From: Acidobacteriota bacterium
Lineage (GTDB): Bacteria > Acidobacteriota > Terriglobia > UBA7540
Assembly (NCBI GenBank): GCA_004298155.1
Contig: SCRD01000024.1
Span: 186,001 to 250,000, forward strand
Direction: 5' to 3'
DNA: 64,000 bases
A program made the position numbers and the translations under genes. Numbering within the stretch: position 1 is the stretch's first letter; the number at the start of each line of letters is the position of its first letter. The notes under the pieces are model-generated. The model was not told the origin of the DNA, did no database searches, and was given only the letters and a program-made list of their open reading frames with translations. Positions 51,589-60,761 of this stretch are shown here, in pieces.

Positions 51589-52296
51589 ATGGAGGCTCAT
51601 GTCCAGATCGGTGCAAGCGCGAATCTGCAGCTACGTCACGCCTTGCTTGTGTACACGGACCAGCAGAGGGCATTTGCGACTTTGCACGACATTATCAGCC
51701 AGGAAGAAGGCGCTCCACTTCTCGCCCCTGCCCAGCCGCTTAGTTTGGGCTTCCTTCGACGGCTGGCGGAGGGGCTTGGTAACCACGTTGTCCCGGAAGT
51801 CCTACCTGAAAATGTTTTGGCACGGACGGCAGAGATGATCGTCTGGTGGAGCCCGGCGGCGCTCCGAATCATGTTCTTTGGGGACGCTGACGAGCAGGCG
51901 AGGAAATTGAACGGCCTGAACTTCCCACATCCTCCGCTCGTGTTCAAAGTCCGCGGGCAGGAGCTTTTCGTGCGAGCTCTTGAGAAGAACGTCCGCCCCT
52001 GCCCCGATACACCGCTCAAAACGGCTCCTTACTGGAATACGGCCGGCGACGACGGAAGAGTCTGTTTAGGGACGACGCGGGCGCCGGAAAGCCAGTCGGT
52101 TGATTCCATCAAACCCTGGCAAGCCGCATTCTTCCAGAGCTCTTTTACGCATCCTCTGGGCGCCGTCCGGCTGACCCATCACAAAGAAGGTTTCATCGGA
52201 CTCTGGTGCGCTCTGGCGGGCAAGCAGGTATTCCCGGCGCATTTCCTAACTGACGCGAGGGAGACTCTGCGGGAATTCGTCGCCCGAGAGCGGTGA
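51589..52296 (+). CDS. PRTRC system protein B (E2-like)
   Basis: 235 residues from the ATG at 51589. The aggagg at 51576-51581 is one base from another ATG at 51583 and seven from 51589, so the second fits better. FLRRLAEGLGNHVVPE, TAEMIVWWSPAA and DDGRVCLGTTRAPESQS match PRTRC protein B, whose Cys (in RVCLG) is the candidate catalytic residue of its E2-like fold. Confidence 0.8.
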   Translation: MEAHVQIGASANLQLRHALLVYTDQQRAFATLHDIISQEEGAPLLAPAQPLSLGFLRRLAEGLGNHVVPEVLPENVLARTAEMIVWWSPAALRIMFFGDADEQARKLNGLNFPHPPLVFKVRGQELFVRALEKNVRPCPDTPLKTAPYWNTAGDDGRVCLGTTRAPESQSVDSIKPWQAAFFQSSFTHPLGAVRLTHHKEGFIGLWCALAGKQVFPAHFLTDARETLREFVARER

Positions 52297-52299
52297 GCC

Positions 52300-53145
52300 A
52301 TGGATACACACAGGCTGCATGAAGAATTGCTGCAACGCGAAGTGCGCGTACTTGTCGTTGGGTGCGGCGGCAACGGGAGCGCCATCCTCACCGGATTGCC
52401 ATACCTTCACAGCGCCATGCTGGCGCAAGGCCATCCTTATGGACTGCATGTGACTGTGATGGACGGGGATACTGTTTCGCCGTTCAATTCTGTCCGCCAG
52501 CCTTTCGGGAGGAGCGAGGTGGGATTAAACAAAGCCATCGTGCTGGTGAACCGGATCAACCTCTTTTGGGGGCTGAACTGGCAAGCCATTCCGCAGGCGC
52601 TGACTCCTCAGACGCTCGCGCCATCTTACGTTGGTTATGGTGAACCGCATTTGCGGCCGGACATCGTCATCGGCTGTGTGGACACGCGCGCAGCACGGGC
52701 GATGATTGCCCAGAGCACGGCGGGCTTCAGCGGCGTGGGCTACTACATGGATTTAGGCAACTCAGCATCAACCGGGCAGTTTGTCCTAGGCGAACCCCTG
52801 AACGAGAGGAACAAACGATCCAGGACCCGCCTGAGAACTCTCATGGAGTTATTCCCTGAAGTGGCCGACCCTGCTCTTGACGATGACAACGAGCCAAGCT
52901 GTAGCGCGATCGATTCCCTTGAACGGCAACATAGCTTCGTGAATGGCGTCCTCGCCCAGCACGCCTTGGCGTTGCTCGCCGGGTTGTTCCGGTATGGGCA
53001 GCTCGCTTTTCATGGGGCTTTCATTGACGTAGCCGAAACGCGTTCAGTGCCGTTGCCAGTGGACCCGAAGGTTTGGAGGCGTATCAGATCGGGGCGAGGA
53101 AAGACGAGATGTTTGAATTCAAAGCAAGCGCAAAGCGACCCGTAA
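52300..53145 (+). CDS. PRTRC system ThiF-family protein
   Basis: 281 residues. VLVVGCGGNGSAILTGLPYL is the nucleotide-binding loop; MDGDTVSPFNSVRQPFGRSE includes the acidic and Arg residues that bind ATP; VIGCVDTRAARAMI follows. A C-terminal acidic stretch and SCSAIDSLERQH carry Cys candidates. It is the E1-like member of the cassette. Start ATG lies 3 bases after the B-gene stop. Confidence 0.9.
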   Translation: MDTHRLHEELLQREVRVLVVGCGGNGSAILTGLPYLHSAMLAQGHPYGLHVTVMDGDTVSPFNSVRQPFGRSEVGLNKAIVLVNRINLFWGLNWQAIPQALTPQTLAPSYVGYGEPHLRPDIVIGCVDTRAARAMIAQSTAGFSGVGYYMDLGNSASTGQFVLGEPLNERNKRSRTRLRTLMELFPEVADPALDDDNEPSCSAIDSLERQHSFVNGVLAQHALALLAGLFRYGQLAFHGAFIDVAETRSVPLPVDPKVWRRIRSGRGKTRCLNSKQAQSDP

Positions 53146-53304
53146 GCGTCCGTCGGCTGGGAGGCTTGCCCAGCACACCTTACGCGGAACGCTCTTCTGA
53201 TCAACGAACCTAGTGAACTCCGGCCTCGCTCTGTGTCTGCCAAGTAATCTCAGTTGGAAATTCTGCGACTCCTTTTGGACCATGCGACCGGCTGACCGTC
53301 CCCT

Positions 53305-53742
53305 TCACCTCTTCTGGGGAGCAGTTGCCTTTTTGACCAGCGCCGTCGCTTTCTTCGCGTCGTCCTCCGTCGCAAACCCGATGGTAGCGGCATATCGCTT
53401 TCCGACCACATGTGCGACCAGAAAAGTCAGATTTAATCCGGCGTCCGCCATGGTCTGCGCGATTTTGTGCGCCAAACCGGGTATGTTATCACCTTCAACC
53501 AGAAGCGTAGGAATTGAAGAGGCGGAAAGCCCCGCTTGCTCCGCTGCCGCGGCCAACTTCTTACCCACCACCGGGTGCAGCTCGATCATCGCCTTCGCCT
53601 CATTCCCTGGATAGCGGTACGCCATCAGGACTTGCAGATCAGCCCCTGCCTTGGTGAGTGGTTCGAGTGCCTGGGCCAGCGCGCCCACTTGGTTGTCAAC
53701 CTCTTTACGCCAAAGCACAATCTTCTTCACCGTCAGACTCAT
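53305..53742 (-). CDS. ACT-domain protein
   Basis: 145 residues from the ATG at 53742 (MSLTVKK). It resembles a pair of ACT-like domains: TVKKIVLWRKEVDNQVGALAQ and LVEGDNIPGLAHKIAQTMAD followed by LNLTFLVAHVVGKRYAATIGF. ACT domains bind small ligands, often amino acids. Function unknown. The gene is convergent with the PRTRC cassette. Confidence 0.75.
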   Translation of the reverse strand: MSLTVKKIVLWRKEVDNQVGALAQALEPLTKAGADLQVLMAYRYPGNEAKAMIELHPVVGKKLAAAAEQAGLSASSIPTLLVEGDNIPGLAHKIAQTMADAGLNLTFLVAHVVGKRYAATIGFATEDDAKKATALVKKATAPQKR

Positions 53743-53779
53743 GTGACTCCTCCCGGCCACGTCTTGAAAAACGCGGCCT

Positions 53780-55315
53780 TCATCTGCTGGTACTATCATC
53801 CGCTGGCTCGCCCAGCTTATCAAGGAGCACCTCTAACCAAGCTCCCGAGTTAACACCATGCACAATCCGGCCCAGGAAACCAAGCGGCCCAGCAACGGCT
53901 TCGCGGTTCCGCCGAATATCCTCTTTGCTTACGCGGACGTACAGGGCGAGAAAGGATTCCATGCTGCGCGGCTTGCCGAATAGATAAGTCGCGTGGCCTA
54001 ATTGTGGCGTTTCCACCACCACGCCACTGGCGACTTCAAATATAAATTCGCTACGGAAGAGGTAAAGCCTGCGGGCGCGCTTGGCAAGCTGCTGGTAGAA
54101 GAACGGGTCGTAGTCTGGCTGCCAAGTAATCTGCGTAACATCAAAGTCGCCCGGCACGCCTATCTGTCCCAGGGTTCGCTCCAGTTCCGCCTTTTCGACG
54201 GGCTCACGTTCAATCCTCGCCCGGATCATTTCCAGCCCGCGTGAATACTGCCCGAAGCGATGGTAGGTCTTACGCGCCGCGGCGACTTGCTCTGGCACGT
54301 TGGCAGGCAAAGTAATCTGCAATCGACTGGGCAAGGCACTCTCCCACTTCACCAGGGCCCATTCCCCTCCCCCCGTTCGGTACTTGCCTGCCTGCACAAA
54401 CGTGGCGTCAATTTCCACCTTTGCGCCCAGCAGGTGCTTCCATTGGTTCCAGTTCTGGTCCCAAACTAACGGCATGGTTGCTTGGTCAACGATAAGTTCC
54501 AGCTTCCGCCTCGCATCGCGATAGATGGCGTGATCACAGTAGAAGTCGAATTTCCGCAGAGCGGCGCGGAAACGCCGTTGTTGCGTTTCCGGGCGAAAGG
54601 CCAGGACGCGCGTGGCAAAGAACGTCTGCCCATCCCGCGAGCGGTCACCACTCACGAGAAGCGAGCCGAAGCCGCCGTAAGGAAACACGACCGGGGCTTC
54701 CGGATCTTTCATCAAGGCGTCGTAGCAAGCCCTCAGCTCCGGGTGCGCGATAATGTTGTAGGCACGTTCGAGCGCCGCGAGGGCACCTTTACTTCCAGGC
54801 TGCTTCTGAAGCTCTAGTTGCCGAATCTTGAATGCCAGACGCAACTCTGCGGGGCCCGCAGTTGAAATCGTCCCCAACACGTCGTACAGAGTCGGTTGCT
54901 TATTCCATTCGCGGTGCCGGTCGGCGACGTAGAAGTAGTCGCGCAACACTTGACAGGGGAGATGCACTGCTCGAATTCCCAGTCGGTGCTGAATCGTCTC
55001 CGCTACCACAAACAGTTCTTTCCGCTTGTCCTCTTTCGGTTGGGTCACGTGGCCAATCGGCACTTGGTAGATCTCGCGCAGTTGCCGAGACGCCGGAGCC
55101 TTGCGAACGTGAATTTCCACCTGACCGGAGCCCAGCGGGAACTGAATCTCGTCGCCGGAACTCAGATATCGCGCCAGAAAACTTGGCACCAAAACTGGCG
55201 CACCCCGGCTCAACGTGCACTCGGTGGCGCCGTCTTGTTGTCTGACGCCAACGATACGGCCGCGATGAATGGTTTCGCCGGCTGCGGTTTGTGGCTCAGG
55301 GCTGGCTTGCATCAA
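53780..55315 (-). CDS. Large hypothetical protein with a J-domain-like segment
   Basis: 511 residues. Residues about 140-200 (TLYDVLGTISTAGPAELRLA, LERAYNIIAHPELRACYDAL) look like a DnaJ domain without its HPD tripeptide. The rest is beta-rich with IYRDARRKLELIVD and TYHRFGQYSRGLEMI helices. No other motif is recognised. It lies opposite to the following genes and is separated from them by about 100 bases. Function unknown. Confidence 0.6.
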   Translation of the reverse strand: MMQASPEPQTAAGETIHRGRIVGVRQQDGATECTLSRGAPVLVPSFLARYLSSGDEIQFPLGSGQVEIHVRKAPASRQLREIYQVPIGHVTQPKEDKRKELFVVAETIQHRLGIRAVHLPCQVLRDYFYVADRHREWNKQPTLYDVLGTISTAGPAELRLAFKIRQLELQKQPGSKGALAALERAYNIIAHPELRACYDALMKDPEAPVVFPYGGFGSLLVSGDRSRDGQTFFATRVLAFRPETQQRRFRAALRKFDFYCDHAIYRDARRKLELIVDQATMPLVWDQNWNQWKHLLGAKVEIDATFVQAGKYRTGGGEWALVKWESALPSRLQITLPANVPEQVAAARKTYHRFGQYSRGLEMIRARIEREPVEKAELERTLGQIGVPGDFDVTQITWQPDYDPFFYQQLAKRARRLYLFRSEFIFEVASGVVVETPQLGHATYLFGKPRSMESFLALYVRVSKEDIRRNREAVAGPLGFLGRIVHGVNSGAWLEVLLDKLGEPADDSTSR

Positions 55316-55416
55316 GCCGAGCGTACCACGACACCACAGGGTGTCAAATTTCCGTGGACCTCATTAACCCTTGTATTTTCTGGGTGTTATAGAAGGGACC
55401 CAAGCCGAGTAATCGC

Positions 55417-55737
55417 ATGGCCCAAGTTTCGACGTCATGGCCTCCGGAGGAGACAAACTACGTGAGAACTTTGTTTGAGGTAGGGGAATTGGTCACTACG
55501 CGCGGGGCGCTTGAGGCGCTTTTGCGAGCACGGCAGTCACCCGCGGAATTCCTCGAACGACATGTGCGCGGCGACTGGGGAGATTTGTGCGTAGAAGACA
55601 TCGCTGAAAATGAATTTGCCATCGCCCATGGACTCCGGTTGTTCAGCAGTTACGCCACGTCGCTCGGAGAAAGAATTTGGTTGATCACAGAAGCAGATCG
55701 ATCGGTCACAACCTTCCTCTTGCCAGACGAGTACTGA
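55417..55737 (+). CDS. Small plasmid-type hypothetical protein
   Basis: 106 residues, ATG start. ALEALLRARQSPAEFLERHV, GDWGDLCVEDIAENEFAI and TEADRSVTTFLLPDEY recall a small protein common on plasmids and islands, whose function is unknown. Its ribosome site is weak. Placed between the J-like gene and the methylase-like gene. Confidence 0.65.
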   Translation: MAQVSTSWPPEETNYVRTLFEVGELVTTRGALEALLRARQSPAEFLERHVRGDWGDLCVEDIAENEFAIAHGLRLFSSYATSLGERIWLITEADRSVTTFLLPDEY

Positions 55738-55840
55738 TTCCAATCCCGAAGGAAGAGGTTAACGTCGCGGGTATCAGCACACCTCTCAAAATTCGTAGTA
55801 CCCTCCCCTAATCCATCTGTTGCTTCCAGGAGTTCACCGT

Positions 55841-57028
55841 ATGTCACGTCCTCAAAATAAATTGCGTATGGGCTATTTCCCCCTCCCCGAAGCCGAGGCC
55901 CAGCGCATTCGACGACACTTGGTGTATGGCGATGCCGACTTTTGCGCACTTGATCCATGCGCGGGTGAAGGTCAAGCCCTGGCGACGATTACAGCGGGCG
56001 CAGCGGGCCACCGCTACGGCATCGAACTCGACGCGAACCGGGCGGAGCAGGCACGGACAAGGACGGACCAACTGATTTACGGCAGTTGCTTCGACGTCGA
56101 CTGCCGGGCAGAGTCATTCTCCCTTCTATACGAGAACCCGCCTTACGACGATGCCATGAGAGATGAGGGCACGGCCCAGAGGCTCGAAGAACTGTTCCTT
56201 CAACATACCTACCGCTGGCTCAAGCCTGGAGGCGTGCTCATTCTGGTTATCCCTGTCTCTCAGCTCGCGGTTTGCGGGAACATCCTGTCTGTCCAGTTCA
56301 AGGACATTGAAGTGTTCCGCCTCAGTGAACCAGAAAGTGCGCGTTACAAGCAGACCGTGGTCTTCGGTGTGCGTCGCAGCCGGCGGGAGCGCGAGCGTTT
56401 GCAGGAGCGCGAGATCAGCTGGTGGCGGCTGGAGTTTGGACGCAAATCCCGTAACCCCGATGCGCTACCTGTGCTCACCGATCGGCCGGACCGTCTGTAT
56501 CCCGTGCCTGAAGCCGCGCCCATTGAACTCGTCCACCGGGGCTTGCCAGTCGATGAAATCGAGGATCTACTTCCCAAGTCTCCCGCCTACCGCCAGGCGC
56601 GGCGCATTCTGTTTGCTGCGGAATCCCACGAGAGGGGGCGGCCCGTCACGCCGCTCCACCAAGGTCACGTCGCGATTTGCGCGGTGAGTGGAATGCTCGA
56701 TGGAATCTTCGGCGAAGGCGACTTGCGACACCTCGCTTGCTGGCAAGCGGTGAAGACCATCCTACGTCTTGAAGAAGAGGATGACGAAGGCGTCACCACC
56801 ATCCGCGAGAAAGAGCAATTCTCGCACTGCCTCAACCTTCTCTTCATGGATGGAAGGACCGCAGTACTGACAGCCGACGCGCCTACCGGAGAGGACGACA
56901 ATGCGGCCTGCAACCAAACGGCATCAACTCAGGCCATCGCGGACGCAGCGGTAACCGGAACCGCGGACGTGCCACGCGCAGTCAGGAAATTCCGTCTCGA
57001 GGAGGTGAGAGATGAAGAACGCGCATGA
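55841..57028 (+). CDS. DNA methyltransferase-like protein (DUF6094)
   Basis: 395 residues from the ATG at 55841 (MSRPQNKLRM). ALDPCAGEGQALATI is motif I of class I methyltransferases and YENPPYDD is the N-P-P-Y/F catalytic motif of N6-adenine or N4-cytosine methylases. The C-terminal 200 residues form a separate domain. DUF6094 proteins of mobile elements have this plan. It should modify element DNA or act as a modified-fold binding protein. The end overlaps the next gene by 17 bases. Confidence 0.75.
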   Translation: MSRPQNKLRMGYFPLPEAEAQRIRRHLVYGDADFCALDPCAGEGQALATITAGAAGHRYGIELDANRAEQARTRTDQLIYGSCFDVDCRAESFSLLYENPPYDDAMRDEGTAQRLEELFLQHTYRWLKPGGVLILVIPVSQLAVCGNILSVQFKDIEVFRLSEPESARYKQTVVFGVRRSRRERERLQEREISWWRLEFGRKSRNPDALPVLTDRPDRLYPVPEAAPIELVHRGLPVDEIEDLLPKSPAYRQARRILFAAESHERGRPVTPLHQGHVAICAVSGMLDGIFGEGDLRHLACWQAVKTILRLEEEDDEGVTTIREKEQFSHCLNLLFMDGRTAVLTADAPTGEDDNAACNQTASTQAIADAAVTGTADVPRAVRKFRLEEVRDEERA

Positions 57029-57701
57029 GCGCTTCGGGTGGCTTGAGTTCACGCGGGCGATGAAAGACACCACGGTGCGTGTTCGGCTGCGTCTTGACCG
57101 CTGTATCGCTGAGGTTGACGAGGAAGAGCGGAACGGAAAGTTGCATCTGCTGTCTGTTCTGGGGGGAGATTCCGACGTCGCCGCCGTGTGGGCAGCGGTG
57201 CACCAGAACCAATCATTCAGGGTGGAGGGACCCGGCCTCCCAAACCTCGAATCCAGTCTGGGAGACAAGGCGGAGTGCCATCGCGGGAGCCTGAGCATCG
57301 CCGACCGGAAGCGCCCGGTGCGACACCTGGTGGCCGTCTCCGCTGAGCTTGCTCAAACGCGCCTGGGCGCGGCCACCGAGAACAACCGCACCATCCTCTC
57401 TGACAACGACCCAGCCTTCGTCCTCTACCGCTTGTCAGAGCGCTTTGGGTTGCCCGTCGTTCCAGAGTGGGCAGATTGGTTCATGAGCGAGATGAAGCGA
57501 CGCAGGGCGATTCGTCCGCTCGCCGGACTGGGTTGCTCGCCGGTGCTGATCGCCGGCACGAAGGCAAGATTCCTCAGCTGGATTTCGCGTGGGCTGCGTC
57601 GTGACGAGATCCGCTTTCCAGCACTAAACGGCCCTGTTCGATGGCCGCCAATGGCGGGCTTCCTTGACCCGGAGCGCACACGATCTTTGAACGCCGCGTG
57701 A
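57012..57701 (+). CDS. Hypothetical protein after the methyltransferase
   Basis: 229 residues, ATG inside the end of the methylase gene with gaggtgag upstream. Mixed alpha/beta; no motif recognised. The stretch VPEWADWFMSEMKRRRAIRPL is near the middle. It may act with the methylase. Confidence 0.55.
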   Translation: MKNAHERFGWLEFTRAMKDTTVRVRLRLDRCIAEVDEEERNGKLHLLSVLGGDSDVAAVWAAVHQNQSFRVEGPGLPNLESSLGDKAECHRGSLSIADRKRPVRHLVAVSAELAQTRLGAATENNRTILSDNDPAFVLYRLSERFGLPVVPEWADWFMSEMKRRRAIRPLAGLGCSPVLIAGTKARFLSWISRGLRRDEIRFPALNGPVRWPPMAGFLDPERTRSLNAA

Positions 57702-57886
57702 TCTTCGTCAGGTTGCGATTTTCAACTCGGCGAGAGCGCGCGGGCTGGACTAAGCAGTTCTATCGAGGACTCTGCCGTGCTGCGGAGCGGCCGTTGTCGT
57801 TGGCCTCGGCCCGACAGACGGTCCCTGCGATGCAGTTCAGGTAACAAGTTCCCACCGACTCTTTCCCCTTTCAATCAAAGCAGGAG

Positions 57887-60247
57887 ATGCCCCTTCACAT
57901 GGAACCGCCTATCGACATTAATAGCTATTTGCGCGTGTTTGGCAACGAGCTTGGAGAGCGAATCCTCAAGTCCTTTCCGCCTTTGCACGGCGCCCGGGAT
58001 CCGTCTTCGCCGCTGCTCAGGAATCTGCTGCGCAAGCCTTATGCGGCCCAGACCGTCGCCGTTATGGGCGTCGTGCGCCTGCTCGCCCAGGCTCGTTCGG
58101 CCGCTGTCGTGGCAGAGTGTGGCACGGGCAAGACTCTGATTTCGCTTGCCAGCGTCTATGTCGCCGCCAACGGCAAGCCGTTTACGGCCCTCGCCATGGT
58201 GCCGCCTCATCTGACCATGAAATGGTGCCGTGAAGCTCTTCTGACAATCCCGCGCTTGCGCGTCTTCCTGATCGACGGTTTGCGGGACGCGAAGTCAACC
58301 AGCCTAAACGGTATCCACGAGGTCAAGATTCGGCACGGTCGCGTTGTTCGCGAAGGACTAAAGATCACGCTAACGGACCTGCGGTCGCGCAAGAACTACC
58401 CGAGCGCCCGCGCGCGCTGGGATGAGATCTGCCCGTCCCCGGCGCTGTTCGTTATCTCGCGCGAGACCGCGAAGCTGGGTTATTTCTGGCGCCATGCTTA
58501 CAACATAGCGCAGTCGGGACGCTACCAGGGCAGCGTGGTCAATCCCGACACGGGGCAGCCGATCTACAGCGGAGAGAAAGACGAAAGGGTTCTTTCCTCG
58601 GATTTCAAGAAGGCCCGGCTGAGCGAGTGGATTGGACCTGCGGGCGAGACGGTCGAAGCCGACGTGAAGGTGCGGCGCAAGGTGTTCAGTCCGCTGTGGC
58701 AGGCCGACCGCTCGAAAGTGCGAAGATACGCTCCCATCGAGTTTCTCGGACGCCATCTCAAGGGTTTCTTCGACTTTGCCATCGCTGACGAGGCCCATGA
58801 GCTCAAGGGCGGGGATACCGCACAAGGCAACGCCCTCGGCACGCTCGCAAGCTGTGCCAAAAAAATCCTCATTCTGACCGGCACGCTCCTGGGCGGTTAT
58901 GCCGATGACGTTTATGAGATTTTGTTCCGCCTCGAACCCGGAAAGATGGTTGAGCATGGGTTCGAACATGGCGAGGGCGTTGGGCCGTTTATGGAGACCT
59001 ACGGCCTGCTCGAAACAATTACCACGATCGAGCCGGCCGAGAACGCTTGCTCTGAGGCCAAAGTAACCCGGCGCGTGCGTCGGCGCCCCGGTGCTTCGCC
59101 TCTGCTATTTGGCGACTTCTTGATGCCGCTGACAGCCTTTCTTTCGCTCGAAGACATCGCTTATGTGCTGCCGCCCTACCGGGAGGTGGTGGTCCGCGTG
59201 GAGATGGACGAGGAGCTTAAGAGGGCGTACGGCGAGCTTGAAGAGGCGATCAAGAAAGCCCTCCAGGAGCACCGCGGTAACCCGTCTGTCGTGAGCGTCG
59301 GGATGAATGCTCTGCTCCTTTACCCCGACCGGCCGTTCGGCCTCGGCACGCTATTCGGCTCCGAGTTCAATCCGGAGACGCAACGGCGGGAGCGCTTCGT
59401 GGTAGCCGAACCGGAGGACCTGGATGAGGGTGTGCTCTATGCCAAGGAGCGGCGGCTCGTAGAGGAAATCAAATCGAGCCTGAGCCGTGGCCGCAAGGTT
59501 CACGTGTTTGCGGTTTATACCCGGACTCGAGACGTGACCCGGCGGCTCGAACGTATCCTCCAGCGCGAGGGAATCCGTGTTGCCGTCCTCACCAGTGACG
59601 TGAAACCTGAGTTGCGCGAGGCCTGGTATGAGCGGCAGTCACGCCAGGGCGTTCAAGTCGTAATCGCGCACCCGAAGCTGGTGAGTCTGGGACTTGATCT
59701 CCTCGATTACCCGGACCTGATTTTCTGGGAGACGGGCTACTCGCTGTACACGCTGCGCCAAGCAAGCCGACGCTCGTGGCGCATTGGCCAGACCGAGGAG
59801 GTTACGGTCAAGTACTTTGCTTACGCGAATACGGCGCAGGAAACCTGCCTCCGACTGATGGGCCGGAAGCTCTTGGTCGCCCTTGCAATGGAAGGCAAGT
59901 TTTCGACCGAAGGCTTGCAAGCCGTGGGCGAGGACGACGATTTGCTGATGGCGATGGCACGCGAGCTGGTGACTGAGAAAGGCATCGGTGAGACCGCCGA
60001 CCTCGTCTGGCGAGACATTCAGCAGCAGAACGCGGCATTCGCCCATGCGTTGCCAGAGAGAGTTGAAATTGAGGACGAGACGCCACTCGAAGCAGTTGTT
60101 CTTCCGCAAGAGCCACTGTCGGCGGTCGTCGATCAATTGCTCCTGTTTGGCGCCTCGCTCGCCAAATCCTCGATCCGCAAGGACGCCGCAGGCCGCAGGC
60201 GTTCTGTGGAGCCGTGCGTTGACAACCAGCAGCTCAGGCTGTTCTGA
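57887..60247 (+). CDS. SNF2-type helicase/ATPase
   Basis: 786 residues. Walker A VAECGTGKTLISLA at about 75-88; ADEAHELKGGDT (motif II, DEAH) near 300; LILTGTLLGG (motif III); a second RecA domain with RKVHVFAVYTRTRDVTRRLE and the C-terminal RQASRRSWRIGQTEEVTVKYF (motif VI), typical of SNF2-related proteins. SNF2 relatives move along or remodel DNA-protein complexes rather than separate strands, but mobile-element versions can also restrict foreign DNA. It follows the methylase-like gene and may form a modification-linked pair. 57702-57886 holds no gene. Confidence 0.85.
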   Translation: MPLHMEPPIDINSYLRVFGNELGERILKSFPPLHGARDPSSPLLRNLLRKPYAAQTVAVMGVVRLLAQARSAAVVAECGTGKTLISLASVYVAANGKPFTALAMVPPHLTMKWCREALLTIPRLRVFLIDGLRDAKSTSLNGIHEVKIRHGRVVREGLKITLTDLRSRKNYPSARARWDEICPSPALFVISRETAKLGYFWRHAYNIAQSGRYQGSVVNPDTGQPIYSGEKDERVLSSDFKKARLSEWIGPAGETVEADVKVRRKVFSPLWQADRSKVRRYAPIEFLGRHLKGFFDFAIADEAHELKGGDTAQGNALGTLASCAKKILILTGTLLGGYADDVYEILFRLEPGKMVEHGFEHGEGVGPFMETYGLLETITTIEPAENACSEAKVTRRVRRRPGASPLLFGDFLMPLTAFLSLEDIAYVLPPYREVVVRVEMDEELKRAYGELEEAIKKALQEHRGNPSVVSVGMNALLLYPDRPFGLGTLFGSEFNPETQRRERFVVAEPEDLDEGVLYAKERRLVEEIKSSLSRGRKVHVFAVYTRTRDVTRRLERILQREGIRVAVLTSDVKPELREAWYERQSRQGVQVVIAHPKLVSLGLDLLDYPDLIFWETGYSLYTLRQASRRSWRIGQTEEVTVKYFAYANTAQETCLRLMGRKLLVALAMEGKFSTEGLQAVGEDDDLLMAMARELVTEKGIGETADLVWRDIQQQNAAFAHALPERVEIEDETPLEAVVLPQEPLSAVVDQLLLFGASLAKSSIRKDAAGRRRSVEPCVDNQQLRLF

Positions 60248-60761
60248 TTGTTCCGCTTGGTCAGCTCCCGTCTTTCCAAGCTGTGGCGCATCAACGTAAA
60301 GCGGGAGGGAGCGTGGACTGAATCCCGGATCAGTGGCACCCCTTTGAGCCCTGCATAAATCCTGGTCTCCAGCACTCGTGTGTGCAGCTTGTGTGCGACG
60401 TTTACCTCCTGATGACAAACCTGAATGAGGGAGAATCCGGACCCGCTCGCCAAACAAAAACAGTCAAGTTTAACGCGAGCCGAAAACCTTGTGAGCGACC
60501 GCTCCATCATTCCTGGAGGTCTGGAGCAATCCAGCACTCGTCAGGTTTGATCGTCTGAAGGGCAAAGCGCCCAGCGATAAAGACGCTGTGGCAACCACAA
60601 GCCTTTGCAGTACTTTCACGGAGAGGGTCTATTAGCTTCCCGAATTCGGCACCTCACTCATGAATCATTCACGGCGCATTCAGCGTCACAACGGAGCACG
60701 AAAGCAGACCATGCGTGTTCGCAATTTTTCAATGGCTTGCAGGCCTACTTTCTAAGGAATA
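60248..60761 (+). other. Intergenic region, no gene seen
   Basis: About 510 bases. Several short frames exist but none has a ribosome site or good composition. It is the probable edge between element and cargo or chromosome. Confidence 0.4.

Noticed and set aside
53146-53304. Possible extra PRTRC gene after ThiF
   Set aside because: Only short frames without ribosome sites or PRTRC A/D-like motifs.
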